DNA of 62,562 nucleotides from a virus. The DNA is taken from positions 1 to 62,562 of IMG/VR virus record IMGVR_UViG_3300017527_000263; one strand, 5' to 3'. The position numbers and the translations under genes are program-made. Below the pieces are notes generated by a model. That model worked only from the letters and a program-made list of their open reading frames with translations. It was not told the origin of the DNA and did not search any database. Below, one piece after another: positions 36,533-47,341 of this stretch (within the stretch, counting starts at the first letter, position 1; each line of letters starts with the position of its first letter).

Positions 36533-39500
36533 TTAGTTCTCCTTGTTGTACGCCTTATTAAATCTGTTATATACGGTGTTCATGCTGCTTTTTATCCGAT
36601 TGACTTCTGCCTTGTTGCCTGTAACCTCTGCGGCCTTCCTTCTTTTTCTCAAAGCCCTCAGTTGTTTTTCAGCAGCTTCGGCCAGCGGCATTAATTTGCG
36701 CTGTGTTTTCGTTGCGCGGTATATGTTTTTGTACTCCTCGGTTCCCTTGTATACCTTGAGGCGTTCCTTTGTAATAAGGATGTCTTCCACGTTCTCATAG
36801 TATATTCTTGAGTTGGCCCATGCAGGTTGGTTCCCCGCGACCCTCCTCACGAACGGGATCTTGTGCCATTCCGTTGCTCCTTCTTCTGCCATCCTTAACG
36901 GCAAGCCAAGCGTGTCCTTAACGAACCTGAACGCCGAACCACCAGCCGTGTCAACAAGTAGGTCAAGTGTTTCGGGGGAAACGTCAACAATCCCCGCCTT
37001 TACCTTGTCCCCGCCAGTGAGCGCGTTTATTCCCTGTGCCGTCCACTGTGAAAGTTTTGTCGAGGATTTCCAGAACCGCTGTGAATCCGGTGTCGGCACT
37101 CGTTCAAACTTGTTTCTGGCTGGCATAAGGTCACCACCAAACCAGTTTTTGTTTTCTGAAACCTGCACGAACGGATCGGAAACGGTCGGTGATAATGTTT
37201 GGAGAAGCGTACCGGATTGAACCGGGTTAAACGCGCCAGCGGTAATCACCGCCATTCTACCGGCGCTCGCCAACGGGCTATACTTTTCCTTTGTTATCGC
37301 CCGTGACATCTCAGTGCCTAAATTCCAGAACACGTTGTATCCCCAAGGAAGCGGGATCTTGGCGTACTTTCCCTTTGTGCCGGGAAGCATGATTATCATG
37401 TTTCGTTCCCGCACAAAGTCATCTATTTTGTTGAAGTAATCCTCTCCGTCATCGTCCTCACCAGCGAGTGAGTTGAGTAGGCCGATTGTAAAGCCAGCTC
37501 CAACGATACCGGCGAGAGTCTTTTGCACCTTTCTTGACTTAGACGCCGCCCTCCAAATTCGGTATGAACCTTGGATACCAGCATTGGCAAAGAGATAGAG
37601 TGAATTAATTACTGGCCCCGCCGCGCCCTTCTTGGTAAAGTCAACAGTCAGGTCAGATGCGATCTGTGCCGCCTTTTCGTCAGACTTGCCCTGTTCCACG
37701 GCAAGCTTGAACGTGTGGAGGCGAACCCCATTCTCAATGGATGTGTTCGCGTCTTCTATAAGGTCTGTCCATTCCTTGATCCGTTTACGGGTGGGCCGCT
37801 TTCCCGCCTGCATTTCAATCTCAGCGGTTATCTTCTTGGATAGGTTTTGGACAGACCCGTGTACGTCAGCCCACCCTATTTTCCCGCCAGCCTTCTTGAA
37901 CCGCGCATACATCTTTTCAAGCTCGGTCCCTTTCGGCTTGCCACGCTCCACGGCATAAATGGCTTGGATGGCCTTCCGCGCACCGCCAAACATACTTTTG
38001 CCTTTAACTCCGGTATCTTGTATGTTTATTCCTGCGGTCTGGATGTCACGCACAAAGTTTGATATGATAAATTCGGGGGACCATGTGGTATTGATCTTAG
38101 CCAAGAACCTGTTCAGCTTGGCAAGCGTGTTGACAATCGGTCCAGCCATACCGTCTTCGGCCTTGAGTGTACGCATCATCAGCATGGCGTCACGGTCGTC
38201 CCTCTGCACAGAGATGAGATATTGTTTCCCGTCCACCATTAACCGCATCTCATTGTCACCAACATTAAACAGGTCAGGGTACATCCTGATGTTCCCGTTT
38301 TTGTCGTGGCGCGGTGACTTCTTGACCGGCTCTATATTGATAATCTCTGACGCTGCGTTCTTTTTGGCAAGCCCGTACAATGCGCGTTGGGATATTGCTT
38401 TTTCAGCGACATTAATGGCTTTTTCGTACTGCGACACTGAATTAGCAAATATGTCCACAACTTTTCTGGTTGATCCACCACGAACCTTTACCATGCGGCC
38501 TGAAGGCTTCAGCCCCCTCGACGATCCAGCAATGTCGTCGTTGTACCCCTCTCTATACAAGGGAACGTAATGCTTATATTTGGACCGGATGGCATCAAAT
38601 TCTTCTTTTGGCAGTTGGCCAGAATCGAACAAAAGTTGTAGCCGGTTGTTATTGATCTGGTCCAACATCGCGCCAAGTTCTTCCATCTTCTTGTCGCCAG
38701 CGTATTTCTTTAGGATTTCTGCCGACTCTTTGTCGGACATGCCAGAAGGTTTTTTTGCAAACTTTTCCCAGTTCGCCTTGACAAGATCGACATCCTCAAA
38801 ATCTCCGTACTCGCCCAAAACCTCGTCAAGATAATTCAACCATTCACCCGGTTTTTTTAACCCGTGGGCAGCGGCCTCAATATTGCTGGCTTCTGTTTTC
38901 GCGCCGTTCGTGTTCAGCACATTAATAATTTTCTCGACCTGAAGTTTCGCGTTGGCCTTTCTGAGTGCGTTGTTTGCTTCCGGTGCATGGAGGGCGTGTT
39001 TGTAAAGCTCAAGGTCACCAACATTAACCCCGTACTTCGCCATTTTCGTAATCAACGGGTGGATCTCATCGTCCCAGACCCGCTGAACAAATGCGGCTGT
39101 ACGTTTGGGGCGCATGGTTTCCTTCACGAACACGTTTATGTCCGCGCTGACCTCTTTTAGTTTTCTCTGCACATTCTGGATGACAATGTTTTTGTCAACG
39201 ATGTAGTGCATGAACTCTCTTAGGTATTTTCCAAGCGCCGACCTCGCCCTGTCCGTGTTGCTCTGCGGTAGGGCGTATTGGGTTCCCTCTACCATCGTGG
39301 CGTACTGAATATGTTCGTCTACTTCAACCGCTGATTCGTCGAACACAACATAATTATGTTTTTCCTGTTCAGCCGAAAAATCTTTCCGTTTAGTGTTGAG
39401 AATAATGTCCCTTGCTTTTTGGTTTTCGGTCCTGTTGGCGAGTTGCTTACGACTTCGCTCAAAAACATCTTCAGGCATGGTCTTATCAAGCGCCCACCTT

Positions 39501-42500
39501 GCCACAAGGTCTAAATCTCCCCCATAAAGTTGTTTCCCGTTCGCATAATATCGTTTTGGTTTCCCACTCAGCGACTCAGTGGGGTAGCGTATTCCGTCTA
39601 TGCCTGCTCGTTTTAGGAATAGGGAGGCTTCCGCTTCAGGAAGTTCGTAAATGTTTTGGCGGTCAAATTCATTAGCGACAACCCTATATAGATCCTCACC
39701 AGTAACAGCCTCTTTTATTTCTCTCCCGCTTCTGTCAGATAACTTTTCTCCAGCGATTTGTTTTTTTATTTTGTTAAGTTTGTCATCTGGGATTTTCTTA
39801 TCCCAATCCAGCCAAACGTCATCACGGCCTTTGTTTAGGGTTACTTTGTAGAGGTTGCGGGTCGGTTTTGGCTTATTTTTTTCATGCAACGCATCCAAGT
39901 AGTCTTGTTGCGTGGCCTTGTCAAAAATATCATATATTGTCTCTACGTCTTTGCTGAAGCCCCTGTTCTCACGAATATGTCGCGCTGCTTTTAAATATTT
40001 TTGCCCCCAGCTTTTTAACAAGTACGGCTTATCTTTATTATATTTTTGGGTATACTGGTTGTTCCACGTTTCAAAAATGCTTGTTATGTTTTTTAAAAAT
40101 ACCCTATCTGCGCTGGTTTTGGCCATGTCCGTAGATATTAAATTATCCTTGATAAGGACGGTTATTGAATCTTGTGGCCGTGGCGACAATTTGTTCGCAT
40201 AATGCCGCGCAATACTCTTCTTGTCTGTAAAGTAAAGCCCCCAGCCAAAAGCCTGCGCCCCTTCACCCGTACCCATCTTCCCGGTGGAGAACTTGTCGAA
40301 CTTATGCGGGGAACCGTGCCAAACCTCAACCATGCCCCTCTCATTCGCTACGTTAAACTGACGCGTCCCCTTCAAGACTCTACCGGACTCAACATCACGC
40401 ACTATCCCGCGCTCAGTCCGCACGAACACGTTAGCCAACGAGTCAAGAAAATCCGCCACCTTCTGAAGCAATTTCCTGACACCCGCTGCCACGTTCCGGT
40501 TACGCAGATTCTTTTCAACCCATTGCGCCTGTTTTTCCTCGCTACCCTTTCTGGCGAGGATTTTTTCTTCCGCCTTGGTGAACAGCTTCGCGGCCTTCAT
40601 GTGGTGGAATAATTCATGCGACAGGATAAACCTATCCGCGCTTCCACGCTTCAGCTTAATCCGTCCCTTAAAGTACGATCCTACGACTTTCTCGCCTGGT
40701 TTGGCCTCACGCCCATAGGAAATGCCAATCGTTGCGCCATCGTCCTCTGAGACGCTCTCAGCCACGTTTACGCTGATTGATCCGGTCGGGGTTGACACGG
40801 ATACGTTGTCACCATCCTGTTTTGCGGTGAATCCCTGTTTCTCAAATGCGGCCGCTACCTGTTTGGCGGTTATCGTGTCCTTGCGCCGGTCTACCTTGTT
40901 CAGTCGTGGTGTTACCGGACGCCGCCGCACGGCCTCTGTATATTCCGCGCCACCAGAAGGGTCTGTCGGGTGGGCGCGTCTGTCGGTCTTGGTGGCGAAT
41001 CGGATGTCAGGATTGGTTGAATCAAAGGTGCCTTTGTTGCCGGTAGCTGATTTAATTTGGTTAGAATCAAAAACAATGTATGCTTTCGGGTTTGATTTAC
41101 CCTTGACCTCGTTCCCAGAAGTGTTGGTGTATTCTAAGGCGTCATACCCTTTGTCCTTTAGCAGTCTTTTAAATTCATCAATAGTTTCTTGAGTGCCATC
41201 CTTGTCCATCATAATAAAACTTGAGTCGAAATTTGAGACATACGAGCCGAAGTCGTATTTTAAGTTATAGTTGTCTGTATATTGCTTGCTAAAGTTGACT
41301 ACCGGTTCGCCTTTTATGTTTACTTCTTTCCCTTTCTTGAGTTTATCATATACTTTGTTGGCAAGCTCATTTGTCACACCCCTCGACCGCTTTATCCATT
41401 TAACAAACAGGTCTTTTCGTTCAGCAAAGACAGTTCTATAAATTTCTTGTGCTACGGCGGTTTCATCCCAAAGGACAACACCAAGATCATTTTTGGGTTG
41501 GCTGATCTTCATTGGCGTTGCGTTTAAATAAACAGGCAGAACCGACCCACCTTCAACGGGCTTCCTGAATGAGTCTGTTGTAAATGTGTTGGAAACTTTC
41601 GGGTCAACCGCAAAATGGAAACCCACAAGCCGATCCAATAAATAGGAGGTTTCTTGTTTCTCGTAAACATTAAAATCCTTTTTTGTCCCATGATAAACTA
41701 CAAGTGGTTCCCCGTCCCCGTCCACCACTTTTGACTTGCCGAACCACTTTTTAAATTCCGGTGTATCGGTGGTCTTTTGGGTGGCGAGTTTGGGCGTTAC
41801 CTTGTTAAGATAACCCTGACCTATCTTGCCGTCACCGTAAGTGTCTTTTATGTGCTTGCGGTAATCCTTGAGGAAATTCTTGCCGTACCTCTCAATCATG
41901 GGACGAATGTTTTGGCTGGTCCTCACGTTGACCTGGTGAATTTCGTCTATTGTCGGCGTTACCTTCTTGGCCTTGGGTGCCTTGCGGGGGGCGGGGGTTA
42001 AGTCCGGGTAGTCTGGATGGGACTTTATCTTGCCCTCTTTTATGGCTTGTTTAATAGCCATTTTATGAGGGTTTTTTATTTCTCCGCGAACCCCTTGGTA
42101 TGTTTTTTCGGTAAATTGAACATCAGACTCAGATAGAATATCCTCTGTTTGTATCAGCGCCTCTTGATAAACATTCCGTTTCCCGTCACTTTCTGGGGAT
42201 GGTTTTAAAGAAGACCGTTTAACCCTGATTATTTTCAGTCTTGAATCTGGGGTGGCAAACGTCCCAGCGTAATCAAGGTCTGTCGTTACATAGACCCCTT
42301 CACCCTTACCACCGTGAAACTCATCCCCTCTGATACTATAAACTTGTATCGTATCGTCTGCCTGGACGCGCTTTGTCTTTTCCCACTCATCCCGCGTCAT
42401 CTCCCAAGGTTCTTTTACCTTCGCTGCCGCTTCCGGTGCGACTTCCGGTACCACTTCTGGTACAACTGCTTTGCTTTTCGCTGCTTTAACGGGCGTCTTT

Positions 42501-43597
42501 TCACCTACCGCGCCCCTTGCCTTGAGGTCTTCCGCACTGACCGTTTCCGGTTTGGTTACTTCCGCAGCAGGGCTTTCCTTTGCCGTTACAGGTTCCGTTG
42601 CCTTTGCCTGTTCCGTTACAGCTTCCTTTTGCCATTCTTGTTTCTCCTGTTCTACGTGTTCGGCCCACGCCTTTTCTAAAGCGGCTCGCTTCGGGTCTTT
42701 CCCCTCATCCAAAAAGGCATCGGCAGCATCATCATCTATTGTTGCGCTCGATTCCAGCTTGTCCGCAACGTCTACAACCTGTTTATCTATGTCCTTCTTT
42801 GCAGTATTTATATCCTCGGCGTCCATCCCACGGAACATCGCACCAAGCGGAGCACCAGTGCCACCACCGGCAATCGCGGACTCGACCAACCCTTCTGCGA
42901 GACTGTGGGTTTTATCATACCCGTATTTTTTAAGAATGTTCTGCCATATTTGTTGGCTTACTTCCTGAGTGGCTTCTGTCGCCCCACCCTTAACTGCACG
43001 GGCCGCTATGCCTCCCTTAAATCCCTTGAGGAATTTTGCAATCGGGAGATACTCCAACAATGCCGTACCGACTGTAGACGCAGCACCTATGGTTGACGCC
43101 TCACCAACAGACTTGCCAGCATCCCTTGCTTCTTCGTATTGTGGCGCACCCTCTGCCAAGCCCAAGACACTACCGGCAGCAACAGGCCCAGCAGCCATGC
43201 CAGTAGCAATAGCAACCCCAAGGGACGGGGCAGCTTGCGCTATAATATAGGCTGCACGCTTTACACTCGGATTCTCAACAAACGTACCTTCAAAGTCAGG
43301 TCCGGTGGGGGCGATTTTTTGAGATAAGTCGTCAAGAAAGTCGGATGCCTTATCACCAGCTTCGGCAACATACGGCCCTGCCGATACGTCACCCAGCCAC
43401 CTAACTGCGGACGCCCCACCACTCGCCAAGCCAAGCGCACCCTGAGCTATGCCCCTTACCGTTGTGCCAGCCATGCCCGTACTTTCTTCTTCCGCAGGTT
43501 GACCAGATGAGCTATCAAGGAACGCATCTATATCGTCATCTGTTGCGAATTGTGTGGGTGCGTCTAAGTACGCATCTATTTCTGAGTCTGTTCTCAT
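36533..43597 (-). CDS. giant polyvalent ejection protein with ART-like and HExxH domains
   Basis: A 2354-residue protein. After an acidic start it has Gly/Ala-rich possible membrane segments (residues 40-250). Two ADP-ribosyltransferase-like segments are visible: LVVYHGTKKDFNVY at about 633 and VWHGSPHKFDKFSTG at about 1088 with GLYFTDKKSIARHYA after it. Between them SHELFHHMK at about 992 is an HExxH zinc peptidase motif. TTWSPEFIISNFVRDIQ at about 1836 marks an LPD38-like domain, and a hydrophobic stretch lies near 2030. Such polyvalent proteins are packed in the capsid and ejected with DNA to act in the host. Enzyme activities are inferred from motifs. Confidence 0.78.
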   Translation of the reverse strand: MRTDSEIDAYLDAPTQFATDDDIDAFLDSSSGQPAEEESTGMAGTTVRGIAQGALGLASGGASAVRWLGDVSAGPYVAEAGDKASDFLDDLSQKIAPTGPDFEGTFVENPSVKRAAYIIAQAAPSLGVAIATGMAAGPVAAGSVLGLAEGAPQYEEARDAGKSVGEASTIGAASTVGTALLEYLPIAKFLKGFKGGIAARAVKGGATEATQEVSQQIWQNILKKYGYDKTHSLAEGLVESAIAGGGTGAPLGAMFRGMDAEDINTAKKDIDKQVVDVADKLESSATIDDDAADAFLDEGKDPKRAALEKAWAEHVEQEKQEWQKEAVTEQAKATEPVTAKESPAAEVTKPETVSAEDLKARGAVGEKTPVKAAKSKAVVPEVVPEVAPEAAAKVKEPWEMTRDEWEKTKRVQADDTIQVYSIRGDEFHGGKGEGVYVTTDLDYAGTFATPDSRLKIIRVKRSSLKPSPESDGKRNVYQEALIQTEDILSESDVQFTEKTYQGVRGEIKNPHKMAIKQAIKEGKIKSHPDYPDLTPAPRKAPKAKKVTPTIDEIHQVNVRTSQNIRPMIERYGKNFLKDYRKHIKDTYGDGKIGQGYLNKVTPKLATQKTTDTPEFKKWFGKSKVVDGDGEPLVVYHGTKKDFNVYEKQETSYLLDRLVGFHFAVDPKVSNTFTTDSFRKPVEGGSVLPVYLNATPMKISQPKNDLGVVLWDETAVAQEIYRTVFAERKDLFVKWIKRSRGVTNELANKVYDKLKKGKEVNIKGEPVVNFSKQYTDNYNLKYDFGSYVSNFDSSFIMMDKDGTQETIDEFKRLLKDKGYDALEYTNTSGNEVKGKSNPKAYIVFDSNQIKSATGNKGTFDSTNPDIRFATKTDRRAHPTDPSGGAEYTEAVRRRPVTPRLNKVDRRKDTITAKQVAAAFEKQGFTAKQDGDNVSVSTPTGSISVNVAESVSEDDGATIGISYGREAKPGEKVVGSYFKGRIKLKRGSADRFILSHELFHHMKAAKLFTKAEEKILARKGSEEKQAQWVEKNLRNRNVAAGVRKLLQKVADFLDSLANVFVRTERGIVRDVESGRVLKGTRQFNVANERGMVEVWHGSPHKFDKFSTGKMGTGEGAQAFGWGLYFTDKKSIARHYANKLSPRPQDSITVLIKDNLISTDMAKTSADRVFLKNITSIFETWNNQYTQKYNKDKPYLLKSWGQKYLKAARHIRENRGFSKDVETIYDIFDKATQQDYLDALHEKNKPKPTRNLYKVTLNKGRDDVWLDWDKKIPDDKLNKIKKQIAGEKLSDRSGREIKEAVTGEDLYRVVANEFDRQNIYELPEAEASLFLKRAGIDGIRYPTESLSGKPKRYYANGKQLYGGDLDLVARWALDKTMPEDVFERSRKQLANRTENQKARDIILNTKRKDFSAEQEKHNYVVFDESAVEVDEHIQYATMVEGTQYALPQSNTDRARSALGKYLREFMHYIVDKNIVIQNVQRKLKEVSADINVFVKETMRPKRTAAFVQRVWDDEIHPLITKMAKYGVNVGDLELYKHALHAPEANNALRKANAKLQVEKIINVLNTNGAKTEASNIEAAAHGLKKPGEWLNYLDEVLGEYGDFEDVDLVKANWEKFAKKPSGMSDKESAEILKKYAGDKKMEELGAMLDQINNNRLQLLFDSGQLPKEEFDAIRSKYKHYVPLYREGYNDDIAGSSRGLKPSGRMVKVRGGSTRKVVDIFANSVSQYEKAINVAEKAISQRALYGLAKKNAASEIINIEPVKKSPRHDKNGNIRMYPDLFNVGDNEMRLMVDGKQYLISVQRDDRDAMLMMRTLKAEDGMAGPIVNTLAKLNRFLAKINTTWSPEFIISNFVRDIQTAGINIQDTGVKGKSMFGGARKAIQAIYAVERGKPKGTELEKMYARFKKAGGKIGWADVHGSVQNLSKKITAEIEMQAGKRPTRKRIKEWTDLIEDANTSIENGVRLHTFKLAVEQGKSDEKAAQIASDLTVDFTKKGAAGPVINSLYLFANAGIQGSYRIWRAASKSRKVQKTLAGIVGAGFTIGLLNSLAGEDDDGEDYFNKIDDFVRERNMIIMLPGTKGKYAKIPLPWGYNVFWNLGTEMSRAITKEKYSPLASAGRMAVITAGAFNPVQSGTLLQTLSPTVSDPFVQVSENKNWFGGDLMPARNKFERVPTPDSQRFWKSSTKLSQWTAQGINALTGGDKVKAGIVDVSPETLDLLVDTAGGSAFRFVKDTLGLPLRMAEEGATEWHKIPFVRRVAGNQPAWANSRIYYENVEDILITKERLKVYKGTEEYKNIYRATKTQRKLMPLAEAAEKQLRALRKRRKAAEVTGNKAEVNRIKSSMNTVYNRFNKAYNKEN

Positions 43598-44733
43598 TTA
43601 GGTGGTTGCCTAAGAAATGCTTTTTTTTGTCGCTCTTTCCGTTTTTTTCTGGCCTCGTCGCGTTCCTCTTTTGACGTTTTTCTCAAGAGAGCCTTATACC
43701 CAGGCTCCTTCGCCCTGTCTGACGCCATGAATGCTTTTCGTTCTTCTGTGTTCGTGGCCTCGACGTTCTTTACAGGTTCCACCGGTTCCTTTTCAGATGG
43801 TTTCGGTTCTACTGCTTTGGCGGGTGGAACCTTGAACATTTGTTTAATATATTTTCTTGCCGACTGTCTTGAAATATGGTCGTCCTCAAAGGCAATTTTA
43901 ACTGAATCGGGGTCTTTGAAGGACCATACCGGCTTTTTCCCCCGCAGCTCCCGTATTTCGTTTTGCAAGGCCATCCGAGACACTTTTAGACGCTTCTTGG
44001 CGATTCCGTCCAACGGGACCGGAACCCCACTCTCGTCAGTGGTCGTACCGGCTCTTAGGGTTTTGTCTATGTCTGACATCGCTTTACTAATGTCTTTGTA
44101 CCGCGCTTCCGCATACACGTCTTTTTCTGGTTTCGTCGGTTTTTCCACCCTGGCCGGTTTAACCTCAACGCCAAAGTCGCTGATAATCTGTTGAATCGCC
44201 TGTGGGTTTTCGCCAGCCTGTTTGATCGCTTCCATAAAATCGGCACTCTTATGGCTTCGCAGCCTCATGCTGATTCTACCGTTCGGAGTGTCCATCTCCG
44301 TTGTTGTGTATGGGCCGACTTCTGTAATGGCAAAGTTCCCCTCTGGTTCCTCTCCGGTACGCCTGAAGTAGTCGTCACGATACATCTGCGTCGCTTGTTC
44401 TGGGTTAGAGGATTGAGACACGGCCAGATTGAACGAGTCTGTTGCGGCCTGCGCCTTGAACTGCTTGCTTTCCACATCAGCACGTTGTTGCATAACGTCC
44501 GTGCGGTCTCCCATCAGGTTGTTACGTTCCTGCTGGACACCAATGCGCTGCTGCTCCATAGCGTTCTCGGCCTGTTGCTGCGCCAGAAGATCCGACTGCT
44601 GCTGCTGATTAAAGGCGTTCGTCTTCTGCTGCTGGGCTTGCTGGTTCCGCATGTCCATAGCGTTGCGGAAGTTGCCCATTGCGGCCCTCTGGTATGGGAG
44701 GGGGTCGACGTTGAATGCGTTGTAATTTACCAT
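43594..44733 (-). CDS. coiled-coil ejection/internal virion protein
   Basis: A 379-residue protein begun at MVNYNAFNVDPLPYQRAAMG. Residues 20-90 are a Gln-rich helical stretch (QQAQQQKTNAFNQQQQSDLL) and the end is Lys/Arg-rich. Position between the P22 gp7-like gene and the polyvalent protein fits a DNA-ejection component such as gp16 or gp20 analogues. The assignment rests on position and composition. Confidence 0.68.
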   Translation of the reverse strand: MVNYNAFNVDPLPYQRAAMGNFRNAMDMRNQQAQQQKTNAFNQQQQSDLLAQQQAENAMEQQRIGVQQERNNLMGDRTDVMQQRADVESKQFKAQAATDSFNLAVSQSSNPEQATQMYRDDYFRRTGEEPEGNFAITEVGPYTTTEMDTPNGRISMRLRSHKSADFMEAIKQAGENPQAIQQIISDFGVEVKPARVEKPTKPEKDVYAEARYKDISKAMSDIDKTLRAGTTTDESGVPVPLDGIAKKRLKVSRMALQNEIRELRGKKPVWSFKDPDSVKIAFEDDHISRQSARKYIKQMFKVPPAKAVEPKPSEKEPVEPVKNVEATNTEERKAFMASDRAKEPGYKALLRKTSKEERDEARKKRKERQKKAFLRQPPK

Positions 44734-44735
44734 AA

Positions 44736-45449
44736 TTAACCCCGTGGTGACCAAGTTTTATTGTAGGCTTGAGGTGTTCCTGTGTTCTGCTGTGGCTGTG
44801 GTTGATTATACATATTATACATGGACATGGCGTTCATCGGTATATTGCCCATCGTATTCCACATTTGGGCGCGTGCCTGACCGCCAGCCAGCGCAGCCTG
44901 TGCAGCAGCGTCACCAGCGTATAGACTATTGGCACCAGCTTGGTTTGCGTAGTTTTGTCCCGCGCCTGCCATTGCATTTTGGTAACCCGTTTGGACTCTC
45001 GACAAGGACTGAAGTGGATTGAGCGAGTCATAATACCTTCTCAGGTGGTTGTCGTATTCGGTGGATGCAAGACCTTTAGCGTAGTTCATTGTATCCGCAT
45101 TTCTTGACCGACCGCCAGCCACAGCACTTTTATCAAGCGCATTTACCCCTTGGCCTAAAGTCCATCTGTACCCCTCGCTTGCCTTGAAGTCACCCGGCCC
45201 AGCCTTAGTCCGGTCTTGAAGCTGCTCCATTGAGTCGATACCAATGTTCGCACCACGTAGTTCGATGTCTCTGAATGGCTGCATGTCCGAACGGTTGGTG
45301 TCGTACATATACCGTTGCATCGCGTTGGCTTGGTTCGCCGCAGACGTTTGTGCATTTGCGGCAGATTTTGCTGCGCTTTTTTGCGACTTCGATGACAAAT
45401 AGGAACTTATAAGTGTCCCCGCCGCAAGTGCTATTGCTCCCCAAGGCAT
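44736..45449 (-). CDS. DNA transfer/injection protein, P22 gp7-like
   Basis: A 237-residue Ala/Gln/Asn-rich protein. It starts MPWGAIALAAGTLISSYLSS with a membrane-prone helix, then ANAQTSAANQANAMQRYMYD and NALDKSAVAGGRSRNADTMN and GLASTEYDNHLRRYYDSLNP, the order typical of phage DNA transfer proteins that leave the capsid first. GGAGGAGATACAAG precedes the ATG. Confidence 0.76.
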   Translation of the reverse strand: MPWGAIALAAGTLISSYLSSKSQKSAAKSAANAQTSAANQANAMQRYMYDTNRSDMQPFRDIELRGANIGIDSMEQLQDRTKAGPGDFKASEGYRWTLGQGVNALDKSAVAGGRSRNADTMNYAKGLASTEYDNHLRRYYDSLNPLQSLSRVQTGYQNAMAGAGQNYANQAGANSLYAGDAAAQAALAGGQARAQMWNTMGNIPMNAMSMYNMYNQPQPQQNTGTPQAYNKTWSPRG

Positions 45450-45510
45450 CTTGTATCTCCTCCCAGTGTTTCTATCCCACTTCGGTTCTCGGTTCTTTTT
45501 CCAATATCTG

Positions 45511-46002
45511 TTACGTCCCCATCAGCCCAGCCGCCTGCATTTTGTCTATAAGGTCGTCGTGGACGGTAGTAAGTGAATTAATATCGTCTTTGAGATTGTT
45601 TATCTCTGTAACGAGTGTAGCTATGCTTGTGTTTGTGGATGCAATACTTACCGTGTCAGCCCCAGCCGTTAGTGTAAGGGCAGAAACAGCAACCGCTGTC
45701 GGGCCGTCAGCAACTACATCTGCTTCCGACAGTGTTGATTCAGCCGGTGTATCTGTTAAACTGTCGTATGATCGTTCGGTCAGGTCTGCCAAATTATGGT
45801 TGTGTGTAGAAGCAGATTTGGTGTCTATCTCTGTGTTTAAAGTTCCGACACTGGTATCAAGACTATCAACGCTGATTCCAACACTATTGAGGATGTCAAT
45901 GATTTGGTTTTTGATCCAAATATTGAATATCTGCCCGGTCCCAGGCATAAGCCCGTCGAACGCCTGAGCAACTACATCCGGCATGGGTTTAGCTGTCGCC
46001 AT
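45511..46002 (-). CDS. virion-associated hypothetical protein
   Basis: A 163-residue protein starting MATAKPMPDVVAQAFDGLMP with a helical front and a coiled-coil-like, Asp/Thr-rich tail. It overlaps the gp10-like gene by 14 bases. Likely a tail accessory protein or ejection partner; no family assigned. Confidence 0.62.
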   Translation of the reverse strand: MATAKPMPDVVAQAFDGLMPGTGQIFNIWIKNQIIDILNSVGISVDSLDTSVGTLNTEIDTKSASTHNHNLADLTERSYDSLTDTPAESTLSEADVVADGPTAVAVSALTLTAGADTVSIASTNTSIATLVTEINNLKDDINSLTTVHDDLIDKMQAAGLMGT

Positions 46003-47341
46003 TAATGTATGCCCCCGTAATCACGACTTTAACCGGATCGGTTATAGTAATCCTTGGCGTAAATGCCCGGTAGCGTCCCATCTTGTACCAAATAGGTCTA
46101 TACTTCCACTCCCCGGCCTTACCAATGCTGCACCAAATTTCGTCACTCCACGTTTTGCCCTTATCGGCAGAAAAGTCAAAGATGGCCATCGGATCTGAAC
46201 CCTGCCCCGTACTAATACCGGTGCCTGATTCCATTTCTAACTCAAAGGAAGAAAAGGTTTCCAGCCCATTCATCTTAGGCACAGGCATTGCGCGTTGACG
46301 GGTTATCTCGTCCCCATCATCGGTGTAGGTGGTTTGGCTAAGTTCGTATATCTTGCCGTTTGTGTAGTCACCGACAAGATGTTTGTTGCCGTGCTTAACA
46401 TAGCAGTTTGGTCGCCATCTGCCGGTTCCAGTGCGCCATTCATACCAATGCTTTGTCGTTAAATCTAAAACGTATGTTTTTTTACCGTAGGGGAACGTGA
46501 GAACGTAGAATGTATGACCGGACATGGAGAACACGAACCCAACAGCGTCACTCACCGTCTCCATGCTATCCATCACCCTGTCTACATGCTCGTTGCTCAG
46601 TTTTGTCGGAGTCGAGGATGCTTGAACAACCGTTCTGTTTTCGTTCAGCAGCATTAGTGTGCCGATAAAATCGGCGGCAGACTTTTCAGCAATTATCCCA
46701 CACGGAATATTACCACCAGGTATCTTTGAAAACCCGAATGTTGTTCCGCCAGAATTGTAATAAACTTCCCCAGACGTTTGCCCCATGGCGTAGACTTGAC
46801 CATTGACAGAGTACACACCAGAAAGTCCGTCAGGGTCAACATATGTAAGGGCGTAGTCTACCTCGTTCCAATCGGTGCCGTCCTTAATCGTAGACTCGTA
46901 AAAGTTTTCAGTGTTGATGTCATGCGCGAGAAAATATCCGCCCTCGTATGCAAGAGAACCGGGAGAGAATGACATATCATCGTTTTTGATCTCAGTCAGT
47001 GCGTCATCCTCGTAAATATAAAATCGGTTGTTTTCTACAATGCCAACCTGCGTTCCATTCGACTCTATCCATGCGTGGCCGGTCGCGTTACCAAGCGTTC
47101 CGATATGTTCACTTCCGCCATATTTGTCTACACGATAAAGCCTGTCCCCACAAACAAAGAAGGCAAACTCTCCTTGAGTGCAGCCAGCACGAACCTCGCA
47201 TGAATAACCCAGGTCAGAGAACTCCAACAGCCCAGGTCTACCTACGAGTGCGTCGCGCCCGTATATTTTCCGTGGTGAAAAATACAAGTTAACTGGCAAA
47301 TGCCCGTCAGGGCCTTCACCTGAAATAAAAGGTATCTTCAT
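45989..47341 (-). CDS. tail hub / packaged DNA stabilisation protein, P22 gp10-like
   Basis: A 450-residue beta-rich protein. The opening MKIPFISGEGPDGHL, DRVMDSMETVSDAVGFVFSM and HTFYVLTFPYGKKTYVLDLT, WYEWRTGTGRWRPN segments follow the pattern of P22 gp10, which seals the portal after packaging and joins the tailspikes. The neighbouring gp4-like gene and tailspike support this. Confidence 0.8.
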   Translation of the reverse strand: MKIPFISGEGPDGHLPVNLYFSPRKIYGRDALVGRPGLLEFSDLGYSCEVRAGCTQGEFAFFVCGDRLYRVDKYGGSEHIGTLGNATGHAWIESNGTQVGIVENNRFYIYEDDALTEIKNDDMSFSPGSLAYEGGYFLAHDINTENFYESTIKDGTDWNEVDYALTYVDPDGLSGVYSVNGQVYAMGQTSGEVYYNSGGTTFGFSKIPGGNIPCGIIAEKSAADFIGTLMLLNENRTVVQASSTPTKLSNEHVDRVMDSMETVSDAVGFVFSMSGHTFYVLTFPYGKKTYVLDLTTKHWYEWRTGTGRWRPNCYVKHGNKHLVGDYTNGKIYELSQTTYTDDGDEITRQRAMPVPKMNGLETFSSFELEMESGTGISTGQGSDPMAIFDFSADKGKTWSDEIWCSIGKAGEWKYRPIWYKMGRYRAFTPRITITDPVKVVITGAYINGDS

